Positions 1 to 7,568 of a DNA stretch of 9,925 bases are shown here, one piece after another; position 1 is the first letter of the stretch; every line of letters begins with the position of its first letter. Source of the DNA: an uncultured Desulfobulbus sp. (GTDB taxonomy: Bacteria > Desulfobacterota > Desulfobulbia > Desulfobulbales > Desulfobulbaceae); assembly GCA_946539945.1 (NCBI GenBank), contig CAMNHX010000023.1, positions 1 to 9,925 on the forward strand, written 5' to 3'. The position numbers were made by a program, and so were the translations under genes. The notes beneath the pieces were generated by a model, which was not told where the DNA came from, searched no databases, and saw nothing but the letters and a program-made list of their open reading frames with translations.

Positions 1-2024
1 GCCGTTGCACCAGCACAGAACTGCTCTCCCTTTTGGAAGAACCAGTCCTGCACCGGTGCTTTGGGTTGGAGACTGCCCATCTGCCCGTGGCCTGTGCGCT
101 GGTGCGGCAGGCGGGAATCTGTTGGGGATTGGACGAATCCCACCGCCGGGCGCTTGACCCGGAAAGCGCTGCCGGGCCAGAGTACAGTTTTCGGCACGGG
201 CTGGACCGCCTGCTTTTGGGATGGGCCATGGGTGAGGTGGATTCGCTGCATCAGGGGCTTGCGCCCTGTCCGCCTGCTGGCGACGAGGCGGAAACCGTTC
301 TGACCGCGCTGCTGCAATTCTATGATCAGCTGGCCCTTTGGCGCAAGAAATGGCAACAGGCACGGGCTGCACGGGATTGGCCTCCCCTGCTGCTGCAGCT
401 GTTGAGCGCCTTCTTTGATTTGGAGACCGGGGCCGAGCCTCTGGCTGGACTGCGGCAGGCGATCCAGCGTCTGGATGAGGAACTGGAGAAGGCCGGTTTT
501 ATCGCCCCGCTGTCCCCGCAGACCGTGCAGACCTGGCTTACCGAACACCTGAACCAGCAGAATCAGGGACGCGCCTTTCTCTCTGGTCGGGTCACCTTCA
601 GCCAGTTTACGCCCCTGTGTACCCTGCCGTTCAAGATCATCTGCCTTCTGGGCCTGAATGACGACGCCTTTCCCCGTTTACCGCAGGCCGCAGGCTTTAA
701 CTGGATAGTACGTCAACCCCGTCTGGGCGACCGCAACCGCCGCGACGATGACCGTTGCCTGTTTCTGGAAACCCTGCTTTCAGCGCGGCAGAGGCTCTTT
801 CTCTCCTGGAATGGCCGCAGTCAGCAGGACGGCACAGCCAGACCGCCCTCACCCGTGGTCAGCGAACTGTGCGATGCCCTGGACCAGAACTTCCAGCGCA
901 GCGATCAGCCAGACGCCCCTGTCAGCCAGTGGCTGACTGTGGTGCATCCTCTCCAGCCCTTCAGCCCGACGAACTACACGGACAAGAGCAGGGTACACAG
1001 CTTTGATCCGGGCTGGTTGCCGCTGGCTGAAGCTGGCAGTCAGACCGCCTTTTTGGATGGGCCTTTGGGTACAGAAGCAAGCGCACCAGAGTCCAACCTT
1101 GACTTGAGCGAGCTTGTGCGTTTCTGGACGCATCCGTCCCGCTACTTTGTGCGCAAGGTGCTGGGCATGACTCTGATCCAGGACGAGGACCTGCCAGCCG
1201 AGTCCGAACCCTTTTCCCTAGATGCCCTGGAGCGCTGGCGTCTGCGGGACAACATTATCCACCGCTTTCTGGTCGGGCAAAGCCAGAACCATATTGCCCG
1301 CATCCTGAATGCGCAGGGCCGCTTGCCCCTGGGCAACTTTGCCGCCCTGACCCTGAACCCGCTGATGGATGAGGCTGCGGATCTGGCCTCTGTTGTCCAG
1401 CCGCTCCTGGTTCATCCCCGGTCGCCGCAGGCTGTGCAGCTTGAAGTGGCAGGGGTGCAGCTCTCTGGTCTGGTGGACAATCTCTACTCTAGCGGGCGCG
1501 TCCTCTGGTCCGCTGGCAAACCTGCCACAAGAACCCAGGTCTCGCTCTGGCTCTCTCACCTGGTTCTGGCAGCGCAGGGTGTGCCGGTTTCCTCCTGTCT
1601 CGTGTTCCGGGATGCCAAGGCAGGAGCGCAGGAATGGTTTTGGCAAGCGCCTGCGCAAGAGGAGGCGCACAGTCTGCTCCTGCCCTGGGTTCAGGGCTTT
1701 TTGGCCGGGCAACAGGAGGCCCTGCCCTTTTTCCCCAAAGCCTCCCTGGCCTGGGCCGAGGTCATGCAGACCCGGCAGAATATCCGGGACCACGCACTGC
1801 GGCATTCAGCCCTGAACGCGGCCCGCAAGGAGTGGCAGGAGAGTTGGAATTTTCAGAAGGGCCGCACAGTTCCAGGAGAGGGAAGCGATCCTGCCCATGC
1901 CCTGCTCTTTCCGCAGGAAGACCCCTTTACCACCGATGCCTTTACCGATAAATTTTGCCGTCTGGCCGGGCTGCTCCTGCCTCTGCTGGACACGAGAGGA
2001 GAAGAGCCGTATGCAGCCCCTTGA
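1..2024 (+). CDS. recC: RecC subunit of exodeoxyribonuclease V (5'-truncated by window edge)
   Basis: RecC is the non-catalytic subunit of RecBCD. It holds RecB and RecD together, splits the duplex with its pin and scans the 3' strand for Chi. The frame is open from base 3, giving 673 visible C-terminal residues. E. coli RecC has about 1122, so roughly the first 450 lie outside, and a TTG at 33 is only an internal Leu codon. From memory of E. coli RecC I recognise the stretch with AGICWGLDESH and the FRHGLDRLLLGWAMG segment. The LPFKIICLLGLNDDAFPR strand and the basic-acidic GDRNRRDDDRCLFLE block (about bases 726-767) also match. Around bases 1100-1230, LVRFWTHPSRYFVRKVLG and an EPFSLDALERW block open the nuclease-like C-terminal domain, which lacks an evident catalytic site as expected for RecC. 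The stop overlaps the recB start by 14 bases, so the two are co-translated. Identification is very secure. Confidence 0.97.
   Translation, partial: RCTSTELLSLLEEPVLHRCFGLETAHLPVACALVRQAGICWGLDESHRRALDPESAAGPEYSFRHGLDRLLLGWAMGEVDSLHQGLAPCPPAGDEAETVLTALLQFYDQLALWRKKWQQARAARDWPPLLLQLLSAFFDLETGAEPLAGLRQAIQRLDEELEKAGFIAPLSPQTVQTWLTEHLNQQNQGRAFLSGRVTFSQFTPLCTLPFKIICLLGLNDDAFPRLPQAAGFNWIVRQPRLGDRNRRDDDRCLFLETLLSARQRLFLSWNGRSQQDGTARPPSPVVSELCDALDQNFQRSDQPDAPVSQWLTVVHPLQPFSPTNYTDKSRVHSFDPGWLPLAEAGSQTAFLDGPLGTEASAPESNLDLSELVRFWTHPSRYFVRKVLGMTLIQDEDLPAESEPFSLDALERWRLRDNIIHRFLVGQSQNHIARILNAQGRLPLGNFAALTLNPLMDEAADLASVVQPLLVHPRSPQAVQLEVAGVQLSGLVDNLYSSGRVLWSAGKPATRTQVSLWLSHLVLAAQGVPVSSCLVFRDAKAGAQEWFWQAPAQEEAHSLLLPWVQGFLAGQQEALPFFPKASLAWAEVMQTRQNIRDHALRHSALNAARKEWQESWNFQKGRTVPGEGSDPAHALLFPQEDPFTTDAFTDKFCRLAGLLLPLLDTRGEEPYAAP
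1996..2001 (+). promoter_or_regulatory. Shine-Dalgarno site of recB
   Basis: GAGGAG, inside the purine-rich run AGAGGAGAAGAG, ends nine bases before the ATG at 2011. It lies within the last codons of recC. It decides the recB start: the in-frame ATG at 1897 has no comparable site and would add 38 residues of RecC-overlapping, non-RecB-like sequence. Confidence 0.8.
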
Positions 2025-5000
2025 TCCCTTGAACCTGCCGCTTAACGGGCGCTGTCTTCTGGAGGCCAGCGCCGGAACCGGCAAGACCTGGACCTTGAGC
2101 CTTCTGGTTCTGCGCCTGCTGGTGGAGCAGGGTTTGGGCATTGACCAGATCCTGGTCCTCACCTACACCCGGGCTGCTACTGCTGAACTGCGGACCCGGA
2201 TTCGCGAGCGACTGCGTCAGGCGCACAACTTTCTGCGCGACAGTGCCAGTCCCCTTGATCCGTCCGACCTTGCGGTGCTGGAACGGGTCTCAAAGCGGGA
2301 GGCTGGTCAACGGCTGGAAGCAGCCCTGAACCACATGGAAGAGGCGCATATCGCCACCATCCACAGTTTTTGCCAGCAGGTGCTGCAGGATCAGGGTTTT
2401 GAGGCAGGTCTTGTGCTGGACCAGCAGCAGATTCTGGCCAACGAAGACAGTCTGCGCGAAGAGATCATGGCTGATTTCTGGCGGCGGCGCTTTTACCCTC
2501 TGGGGCCAGTGGAAAGCGCGGTAACAGCCTCGCTCTGGCAAAGCCCGACAGATCTGCTGAAGTGGGTTGCGCCAGCACTGCGCTTTGACGAGTCCCGGAT
2601 CCTGCCCCAGTTGAGCAAAGCCCCTGGAAAACCTGACTGGGATGCCTTGCAGAACCATCTGGAAGAAGTGAGCAACTTGTGGCAGAGGGAGCGGGAGGCG
2701 GTGTGTGCGCAGTTGCTGCACGATCCCTGCTTGAGCCGGTCTCAAGAGAATTACCGCCGCGACAAGGTGGACCTGTTGATTGAAGACATGGACGCACTGG
2801 CCGCGCCAGATTCCTGTTCCCGTCCCCCGCTGAACAACCTGAAGTTGCTGTGCCTCAGCGTCATGGAGCAGAGGCTGTTAAAGAAAAAATGCAAGAAATG
2901 GCAGCCCCATCCCTTTTTCGCAGAGTTTGAGCGTGTCTGGACAGAGTGGCAAAGGCTGTGCGACCAATGGAAGCAGGGGATTCTGCGCGAGGCCCGGATC
3001 TTCCTGCGCGAGGAGTTGCGCCGCCGCAAGGCCCGGCAGGGTCAGACCGGCTACGACGATATGCTCACCCTGGTGGCTGCAGCATTGACAGGCCCCAACA
3101 GCACCCTCTTGCTCAAAACGCTCCGCGAGACTTATAGGGCGGTTCTGGTGGATGAATTTCAGGACACGGACCCGGTGCAGTACCGTATCTTTTCCCGTCT
3201 CTGTGCTGAACCGGGCTATCCCTTTTTCATGATCGGCGATCCCAAGCAGGCCATCTATGCCTTCCGGGGCGGTGACATCTTCACCTATATGCAGGCCAAG
3301 GAGGAAACCGGCCCGGACCGCATCTTTTCCATGAACACCAACTTCCGGTCCGCGCCGGGCGTGCTGGAAGTGGTCAATGCCCTGTTTTCCCGGCAGAGCA
3401 ATCCCTTTGACTTTGCGCTGATTCCCTTTGTGCCGGTCCAGGCAGGCGGACAGGTGCAGGATCAGGACTTCCTGATCGACAATCAGCCTCCCGCGCCGCT
3501 GCACCTGTTCTGGCTCTCTGCTGATGAGAAGGAGCGCTTGGACAAGGGAGAAGCAGACAGACAGTCCCTGCTGGTCTGCGCCCAAACCCTGCGCCAGTTG
3601 CTGGATCTGGGGCAACAGGGACGCGCCCTGATCAAGGGCAGACCCCTGGGGGGCAGTGATCTGGCCATTCTGGTGCAGACCAACAATCAGGCCAGCCAGA
3701 TGCAGGCAGCCCTGCGGCGACAGGGCATTGCCAGCGTGGCTCCAGCCAGACAGTCGGTGTTTTGCAGTCCAGAGGCCGGGGTTTTGCAAAGCCTGCTCTC
3801 TGCCCTGCTGAACCCGGCTGACCGGGGCCGTTGCCTGGCAGTTCTGGCCAGCCCCCTGTTCGGTTGCCCGGCCTGCGAACTGCTGCGGCCAGAAGAGGTC
3901 GAGGCCCGGACCGAGCGTCTGCGCGAATACCAGAGACTCTGGCAGAGACACGGGGTTGGGGCCATGCTGTACCGGCTTTTCCGGCAGGAAAGACTGGCAG
4001 CCCGTTTAAGCACTTTGCCAGAGGGTGAGCGGGCCTTGACCAACTATCTCCATCTGCATGAACTGCTGCACGAGGCAGAGAGGACCGCGCCAGGCATGGA
4101 GCGTCTGGCGCGCTGGCTGGCCCGGGAACGCCAGAATGCGGATCAGGGCAGTGAGGAGGATCGCCTTATGCGGCTGGAGAGCGACGGCAATCTGGTGCGC
4201 ATCAGCACCTGGCATCGCGCCAAGGGACTGGAGTACCCGCTGGTTTTTCTGCCCTTTCTGTGGCGCTTTTCCGACCGGGCAGAGGCAGAACTGCCCCTGC
4301 CTGTGCATGATCGCGCCACTGAACAGGCTTATCTGGACTTCCAGCCTGATGCTGTCCAGAAAAGTCTGGCCCGGGCGGAGCGGGACGCGGAACGGATGCG
4401 GCTTTTGTACGTGGCCCTGACCCGCGCCAAGTACAGCACCTTTGCCTGTTGGGGACGGGCGAAGGAGACAGAGCAGAGTGCCCTGGCCCGCTTGCTGCAT
4501 CAGGGCGCGGGCACAGCAGAGGAGGACTGGCTGGAGGAAATCCGGTCGCTGAACCAGGAGCGCGAACTGGTGCGGCTGGTTCAGCCTGAAGAGGAGCCTT
4601 TTGCAGGTGTCCGCGCTCCGGGCCTTGCAGCGCTCCCGGAAGCGCCGCCCCTGCAGGCCCGCGAGTTTACGGGCAGGATCCGTCGGGGCTTTATGAACAG
4701 CAGCTACACTGCCATGACTGCCGGTCTGGACCCGCAGGACACGGGCGAGGAGGCAGCAGACGACGAAGACCTGATGCCTGTTGCCGCAGGCGCAGCGCTC
4801 AAGGCAGAGGAGTTTTCCCGGATTGACGCCTTTCCCAGAGGGGCACAGGCCGGGTCCTGTCTGCACGCCATGCTGGAAAAACTGGACTTTGTCCAGCCCG
4901 CTGCAGAGCAAAGTGAGCTGATCGGGCAGATTCTGGATAACTTTGGTATTGACCGGCGCTGGCAGGAGGTCTTGCCCGGCTGGCTGGACGGTGTGCTGCG

Positions 5001-5508
5001 CACGCCCCTGCCTGGCAGTCGGGCCTTGTACGGGCTTTTGCCGCAGGATGCGCACAGAGAACTGCGCTTCTGGTTTCCGGTGACTGCCTATCCGGCGCTG
5101 TGCCGGGCCTTTGACCTGCCGCCGGGCCGGGGAGCGCAGGCCATGATGACCGGGTCCATGGACCTGGTTTTTCGGCATCAGGGCCGGTACTACATTGCAG
5201 ACTACAAGTCCAACCATCTGGGCGATCAGGCGGCGGACTACACAGAAGAGGCGATGCAGGAGAGTGTGCGGCAACACCAGTATCAGGTGCAGTACCACAT
5301 TTACACTCTGGCCCTGCACCGTCATCTGCGGGCACGACTGTCCGGCTATGACTATGAGCGCGACTTTGGCGGTGTGTACTACCTCTTTGTGCGCGGCATG
5401 AGTCCAGAGGGCGCTTGGGGCGTGTTTTGCGATCGACCGGACCGGGTGCGCATTCAGGAGTTGGACGAGTTGTGCGGTTCAAGGGAGGCAAAGCATGAGA
5501 GCAACTGA
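2011..5508 (+). CDS. recB: RecB: 3'-5' SF1A helicase and nuclease subunit of exodeoxyribonuclease V
   Basis: RecB is the 3'-5' motor of RecBCD, carries its only nuclease site and loads RecA after Chi. The product is 1165 residues from the ATG at 2011, close to about 1180 in E. coli. Helicase motifs appear in order: Walker A EASAGTGKT (Lys25), motif Ia LTYTRAATAELR, TIHSFCQ, Walker B VDEFQDTD (Asp381-Glu382), motif III GDPKQAIYAFRGGD (from Gly409), motif IV NTNFRS, motif V TWHRAKGLEYP (733-743) and motif VI YVALTRAK (800-807). The C-terminal nuclease domain has GSCLHAMLEKLDF (His952), MDLVF (Asp1051) and ADYKSN (Asp1064, Lys1066). These match the E. coli catalytic residues H956, D1067, D1080 and K1082. 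QYHIYTLALHRHLR and FGGVYYLFVRGM follow, as in E. coli. The gene overlaps recC by 14 bases upstream and recD by 14 bases downstream. Nothing is broken, so the enzyme should be active. Confidence 0.98.
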   Translation: MQPLDPLNLPLNGRCLLEASAGTGKTWTLSLLVLRLLVEQGLGIDQILVLTYTRAATAELRTRIRERLRQAHNFLRDSASPLDPSDLAVLERVSKREAGQRLEAALNHMEEAHIATIHSFCQQVLQDQGFEAGLVLDQQQILANEDSLREEIMADFWRRRFYPLGPVESAVTASLWQSPTDLLKWVAPALRFDESRILPQLSKAPGKPDWDALQNHLEEVSNLWQREREAVCAQLLHDPCLSRSQENYRRDKVDLLIEDMDALAAPDSCSRPPLNNLKLLCLSVMEQRLLKKKCKKWQPHPFFAEFERVWTEWQRLCDQWKQGILREARIFLREELRRRKARQGQTGYDDMLTLVAAALTGPNSTLLLKTLRETYRAVLVDEFQDTDPVQYRIFSRLCAEPGYPFFMIGDPKQAIYAFRGGDIFTYMQAKEETGPDRIFSMNTNFRSAPGVLEVVNALFSRQSNPFDFALIPFVPVQAGGQVQDQDFLIDNQPPAPLHLFWLSADEKERLDKGEADRQSLLVCAQTLRQLLDLGQQGRALIKGRPLGGSDLAILVQTNNQASQMQAALRRQGIASVAPARQSVFCSPEAGVLQSLLSALLNPADRGRCLAVLASPLFGCPACELLRPEEVEARTERLREYQRLWQRHGVGAMLYRLFRQERLAARLSTLPEGERALTNYLHLHELLHEAERTAPGMERLARWLARERQNADQGSEEDRLMRLESDGNLVRISTWHRAKGLEYPLVFLPFLWRFSDRAEAELPLPVHDRATEQAYLDFQPDAVQKSLARAERDAERMRLLYVALTRAKYSTFACWGRAKETEQSALARLLHQGAGTAEEDWLEEIRSLNQERELVRLVQPEEEPFAGVRAPGLAALPEAPPLQAREFTGRIRRGFMNSSYTAMTAGLDPQDTGEEAADDEDLMPVAAGAALKAEEFSRIDAFPRGAQAGSCLHAMLEKLDFVQPAAEQSELIGQILDNFGIDRRWQEVLPGWLDGVLRTPLPGSRALYGLLPQDAHRELRFWFPVTAYPALCRAFDLPPGRGAQAMMTGSMDLVFRHQGRYYIADYKSNHLGDQAADYTEEAMQESVRQHQYQVQYHIYTLALHRHLRARLSGYDYERDFGGVYYLFVRGMSPEGAWGVFCDRPDRVRIQELDELCGSREAKHESN
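5483..5488 (+). promoter_or_regulatory. Shine-Dalgarno site of recD
   Basis: GGGAGG lies six bases before the recD ATG at 5495, inside the recB 3' end. It is a strong site at ideal spacing and supports independent or coupled initiation of recD within the overlap. Confidence 0.8.
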
Positions 5509-7336
5509 AGAGCGGATCACAGACTGGAGTCAACAGGGGCGACTGGCAGAGCTGGATGCCCAATTCGCCCGGATGCTGGTCCGGCTGCACCCGGACATGA
5601 GTGAGGCTGCTGCACTGTCTGCCGGGCTGGTGAGCCGCGCCTTGACCGAAGGGCATACCAGCTTGCCCCTGTCCCGGCTGGAGCAGGAACTGTCCCCGGA
5701 ATACCGCATCAGCAGGGTTGAATTGAAACGCAGTCTGCTGACCAGCGGCGCAGCAGTTGCCGATTCTGAAGCGGCGCAGCATCCAGCCCCGCTGGTTCTG
5801 GATGGAGAGGGCAGTCTCTCGCTTTTGCGCTGGCATCTGGCAGAAAGCCGCATTGCCAAGGGGCTGCTTCAGCGGGCAGAGGGCTTGAGCGCTGTGGACA
5901 TTGAGCAGGCCAGAACTTTGCTGTCCCGGCTCTTTCCCCTGTCCCCGGACGCGGACAGCACACCTGATCTCCAGAAATGCGCGGCTGCCCTGGCCCTGTG
6001 CAAACCGCTTCTGATTCTCTGCGGCGGACCAGGCACTGGCAAAACCTGGACCCTGGTCCGCATTTTGGCGCTCTTGACCGCACTGTCCAAGTCGACCCAA
6101 CCTCTACGCATCGCCTTGGCCGCGCCCACAGGGAGGGCTGCCATGCGTCTGGGTGAATCCATACGCGAGGCGGCAAGCACACTCCCGCCTGACTTTGCCG
6201 TGGATGCACTGCCTGTCCCGCAAACCCTGCACCGGCTTTTGGGCTATCAGCCCGCAAGCGGCGCATTCCGACGTAATGCGGACAATCCGCTGGCCGCTGA
6301 TCTGGTAGTGGTGGATGAGGCTTCCATGGTGGACTCTGCCCTGCTGGATGCGCTTTTGTGCGCCCTGCCCACGGAGTGCCGCCTCATCCTCTGCGGCGAT
6401 CCTGGTCAACTGCCGCCTGTTGCACCCGGTTCCCTGTTGCACGCGCTGGAGGCAGGGGCAGACAACAAAACCGGCTCCGGCTATTCCCCGGAACTGCACG
6501 CTGTTTTGCAAGAGCTGTGCGGATCAGATGCGCCAGCACAGGCAGGCAGCCAGTCCGGCAGGCTGGAGGACTGCCGCATCCAGTTGCGGAGAGCGCGTCG
6601 TTTTGACCGGAAAAGCGGCATTGCCGCGCTGGCTGCCGCGCTTCAGGAGTCCAGACCAGCCGCAGCCCTGAAGCGGGCGCTGGCACAGGACTGGCCAGAC
6701 ATTCAATGGTTCAACCACGCAGAGGCAGGCATCCGCTTGCCCGCCCTGATGCTGGACCTGTTTGCGCCGCTGTATCAGGCTGAATCAGCAACAGCAGCCT
6801 TGGAAATCTTTGCCGCAGGGCGGGTACTCTGTGCGCTTCGGGAAGGCCCCTGGGGTGTTTCAGGACTCAATGCGCTGTGCCAGAACCTCTTGCGCCGTCA
6901 CGACCTGATTCCGGCACGACAGGACTGGTATCAGGGCTTGCCTGTGCTGATCCAGCACAACGATGCAGTGCGTAACCTCTACAACGGCGACACTGGTCTT
7001 TTCTGGCCTGATGACAGCGGCACGCTCAAGACCTGGTTTGCAGCTGAAGAGGGTTTGCGCGGTTTTCCGCCTGCCAATCTGCCCTTCTGGCTGCCAGCCT
7101 GGGCCATGACGGTTCACAAGTCGCAGGGCGCGGAGTTTGGTACAGTGGTGCTGGTTTTGCCGGAAAGTGGTGACAGTGCGCTGTTGGGGCGGGACCTACT
7201 GTACACGGCCATCACAAGGGCCAAGCGTCGGCTGGTGATTGTGGCTGAACCAGAGATGCTGCACCGGATCGCCTCCCGGCGGCAGGTCCGCCACAGTGCC
7301 CTGGAGAGTCTGCTTATGCGAAAGAGTGGAGTGTGA
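5495..7336 (+). CDS. recD: RecD: 5'-3' SF1B helicase subunit of exodeoxyribonuclease V
   Basis: RecD is the fast 5'-3' motor of RecBCD and is needed for full nuclease activity. The product is 613 residues (E. coli about 608), so the RecD short class rather than the longer RecD2 type. Visible motifs are Walker A CGGPGTGKTWT (Lys183), motif Ia LAAPTGRAAMRL, TLHRLLGY, Walker B VVVDEASMVD (Asp274-Glu275) and motif III CGDPGQLPPVAPGSLL. Further on are motif V/Va MTVHKSQGAEF (538-548) and motif VI YTAITRAKRRL (from Tyr570). The N-terminal 170 residues are the divergent domain expected to contact RecC. The ATG at 5495 overlaps recB by 14 bases and has a strong ribosome site. The last codons and the TGA lie inside the left arm of a spacer inverted repeat, so the extreme C-terminus may have been reshaped by that repeat; this is inference. 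Confidence 0.98.
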   Translation: MRATEERITDWSQQGRLAELDAQFARMLVRLHPDMSEAAALSAGLVSRALTEGHTSLPLSRLEQELSPEYRISRVELKRSLLTSGAAVADSEAAQHPAPLVLDGEGSLSLLRWHLAESRIAKGLLQRAEGLSAVDIEQARTLLSRLFPLSPDADSTPDLQKCAAALALCKPLLILCGGPGTGKTWTLVRILALLTALSKSTQPLRIALAAPTGRAAMRLGESIREAASTLPPDFAVDALPVPQTLHRLLGYQPASGAFRRNADNPLAADLVVVDEASMVDSALLDALLCALPTECRLILCGDPGQLPPVAPGSLLHALEAGADNKTGSGYSPELHAVLQELCGSDAPAQAGSQSGRLEDCRIQLRRARRFDRKSGIAALAAALQESRPAAALKRALAQDWPDIQWFNHAEAGIRLPALMLDLFAPLYQAESATAALEIFAAGRVLCALREGPWGVSGLNALCQNLLRRHDLIPARQDWYQGLPVLIQHNDAVRNLYNGDTGLFWPDDSGTLKTWFAAEEGLRGFPPANLPFWLPAWAMTVHKSQGAEFGTVVLVLPESGDSALLGRDLLYTAITRAKRRLVIVAEPEMLHRIASRRQVRHSALESLLMRKSGV

Positions 7337-7509
7337 AGAGTGCGGGTGTCCCCTGCATTCCTGCATGGACAGTTGGCTTGAACGTGCCTATTGTAAGCTC
7401 TTTTGAGAGTGGTGTGGAGAGTTGGCTTTCCAGCGTAGCGGGAAACGCAGTGGAGTTTGCCGCGCTTTGCGCGACCACTTGTTCAACTCCACTCTTCACT
7501 CTCAACTCT
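7323..7509. repeat. Repeat-rich spacer segment bounded by imperfect 20-base inverted repeats
   Basis: Bases 7323-7342 (AGAGTGGAGTGTGAAGAGTG) match the reverse complement of 7490-7509 (AGAGTTGAGAGTGAAGAGTG) at 18 of 20 positions, the inner ten perfectly. A third, shorter relative in direct orientation is AGAGTGGTGTGGAGAGT at 7406-7422. AGTTGGCTT occurs twice (7371-7379, 7420-7428), and CTCAACT is repeated in tandem at 7501-7513. A weaker hairpin is seen at 7347-7371 (TGTCC/GGACA outside TGCA/TGCA). The arrangement resembles a REP- or MITE-like non-coding element, but I see no target-site duplication and only one copy in this window. It holds no convincing gene. The left arm contains the recD stop codon. 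Confidence 0.55.
7449..7493. repeat. Nested stem-loop within the spacer
   Basis: AGTGGAGTT (7449-7457) pairs perfectly with AACTCCACT (7485-7493). Inside the loop, CGCGC (7461-7465) and GCGCG (7469-7473) form a second hairpin around TTT. No run of T follows on either strand, so this is not a standard intrinsic terminator. It could help end or stabilise the recCBD transcript, or simply be part of the repeat element. Confidence 0.5.
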
Positions 7510-7531
7510 CAACCTGGAGAGGCGCTTCCGC

Positions 7532-7549
7532 CCCGGCATGAATGCCGGG
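7532..7549. repeat. 18-base dyad upstream of the metallophosphoesterase gene
   Basis: CCCGGCAT (7532-7539) and ATGCCGGG (7542-7549) are perfect inverted repeats separated by GA. Further out, GGCGC (7521-7525) and GCGCC (7555-7559) are also complementary. TTCCG is directly repeated on each side (7526-7530, 7551-7555). The dyad ends 19 bases before the preferred start at 7569, where an operator or an mRNA hairpin near the ribosome site could act. It also contains the alternative upstream ATG at 7542. Confidence 0.5.
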
Positions 7550-7568
7550 ATTCCGCGCCGAAGAGCAG

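Noticed and set aside
1218..1805. Minus-strand open frame of 195 codons opposite recC
   Set aside because: It is a shadow of the recC C-terminal domain with no recognisable features.
1897..2010. Upstream in-frame ATG for recB
   Set aside because: It would add 38 residues that are an out-of-frame reading of recC. The ATG at 2011 has a strong ribosome site and places Walker A at the usual distance from the N-terminus.
2878..3951. Minus-strand open frame of 357 codons
   Set aside because: It is antisense to recB motifs II-IV. No domain or signal is seen, and the overlap with a certain gene is complete.
4006..5325. Minus-strand open frame of 439 codons
   Set aside because: It lies wholly antisense to the recB helicase/nuclease region, whose protein is unmistakable. 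The translation shows no recognised domain. Long antisense frames are common opposite GC-rich, codon-biased genes.
4799..6100. Minus-strand open frame of 433 codons
   Set aside because: It is antisense to the recB 3' end and recD 5' end. The translation is rich in Pro, Arg, Ser and Cys with no domain, typical of a shadow frame.
7378..7406. Possible promoter with TTGAAC as -35 for the phosphoesterase gene
   Set aside because: At 17-base spacing the -10 position reads TTTTGA, a poor match, and the site lies inside the repeat segment.
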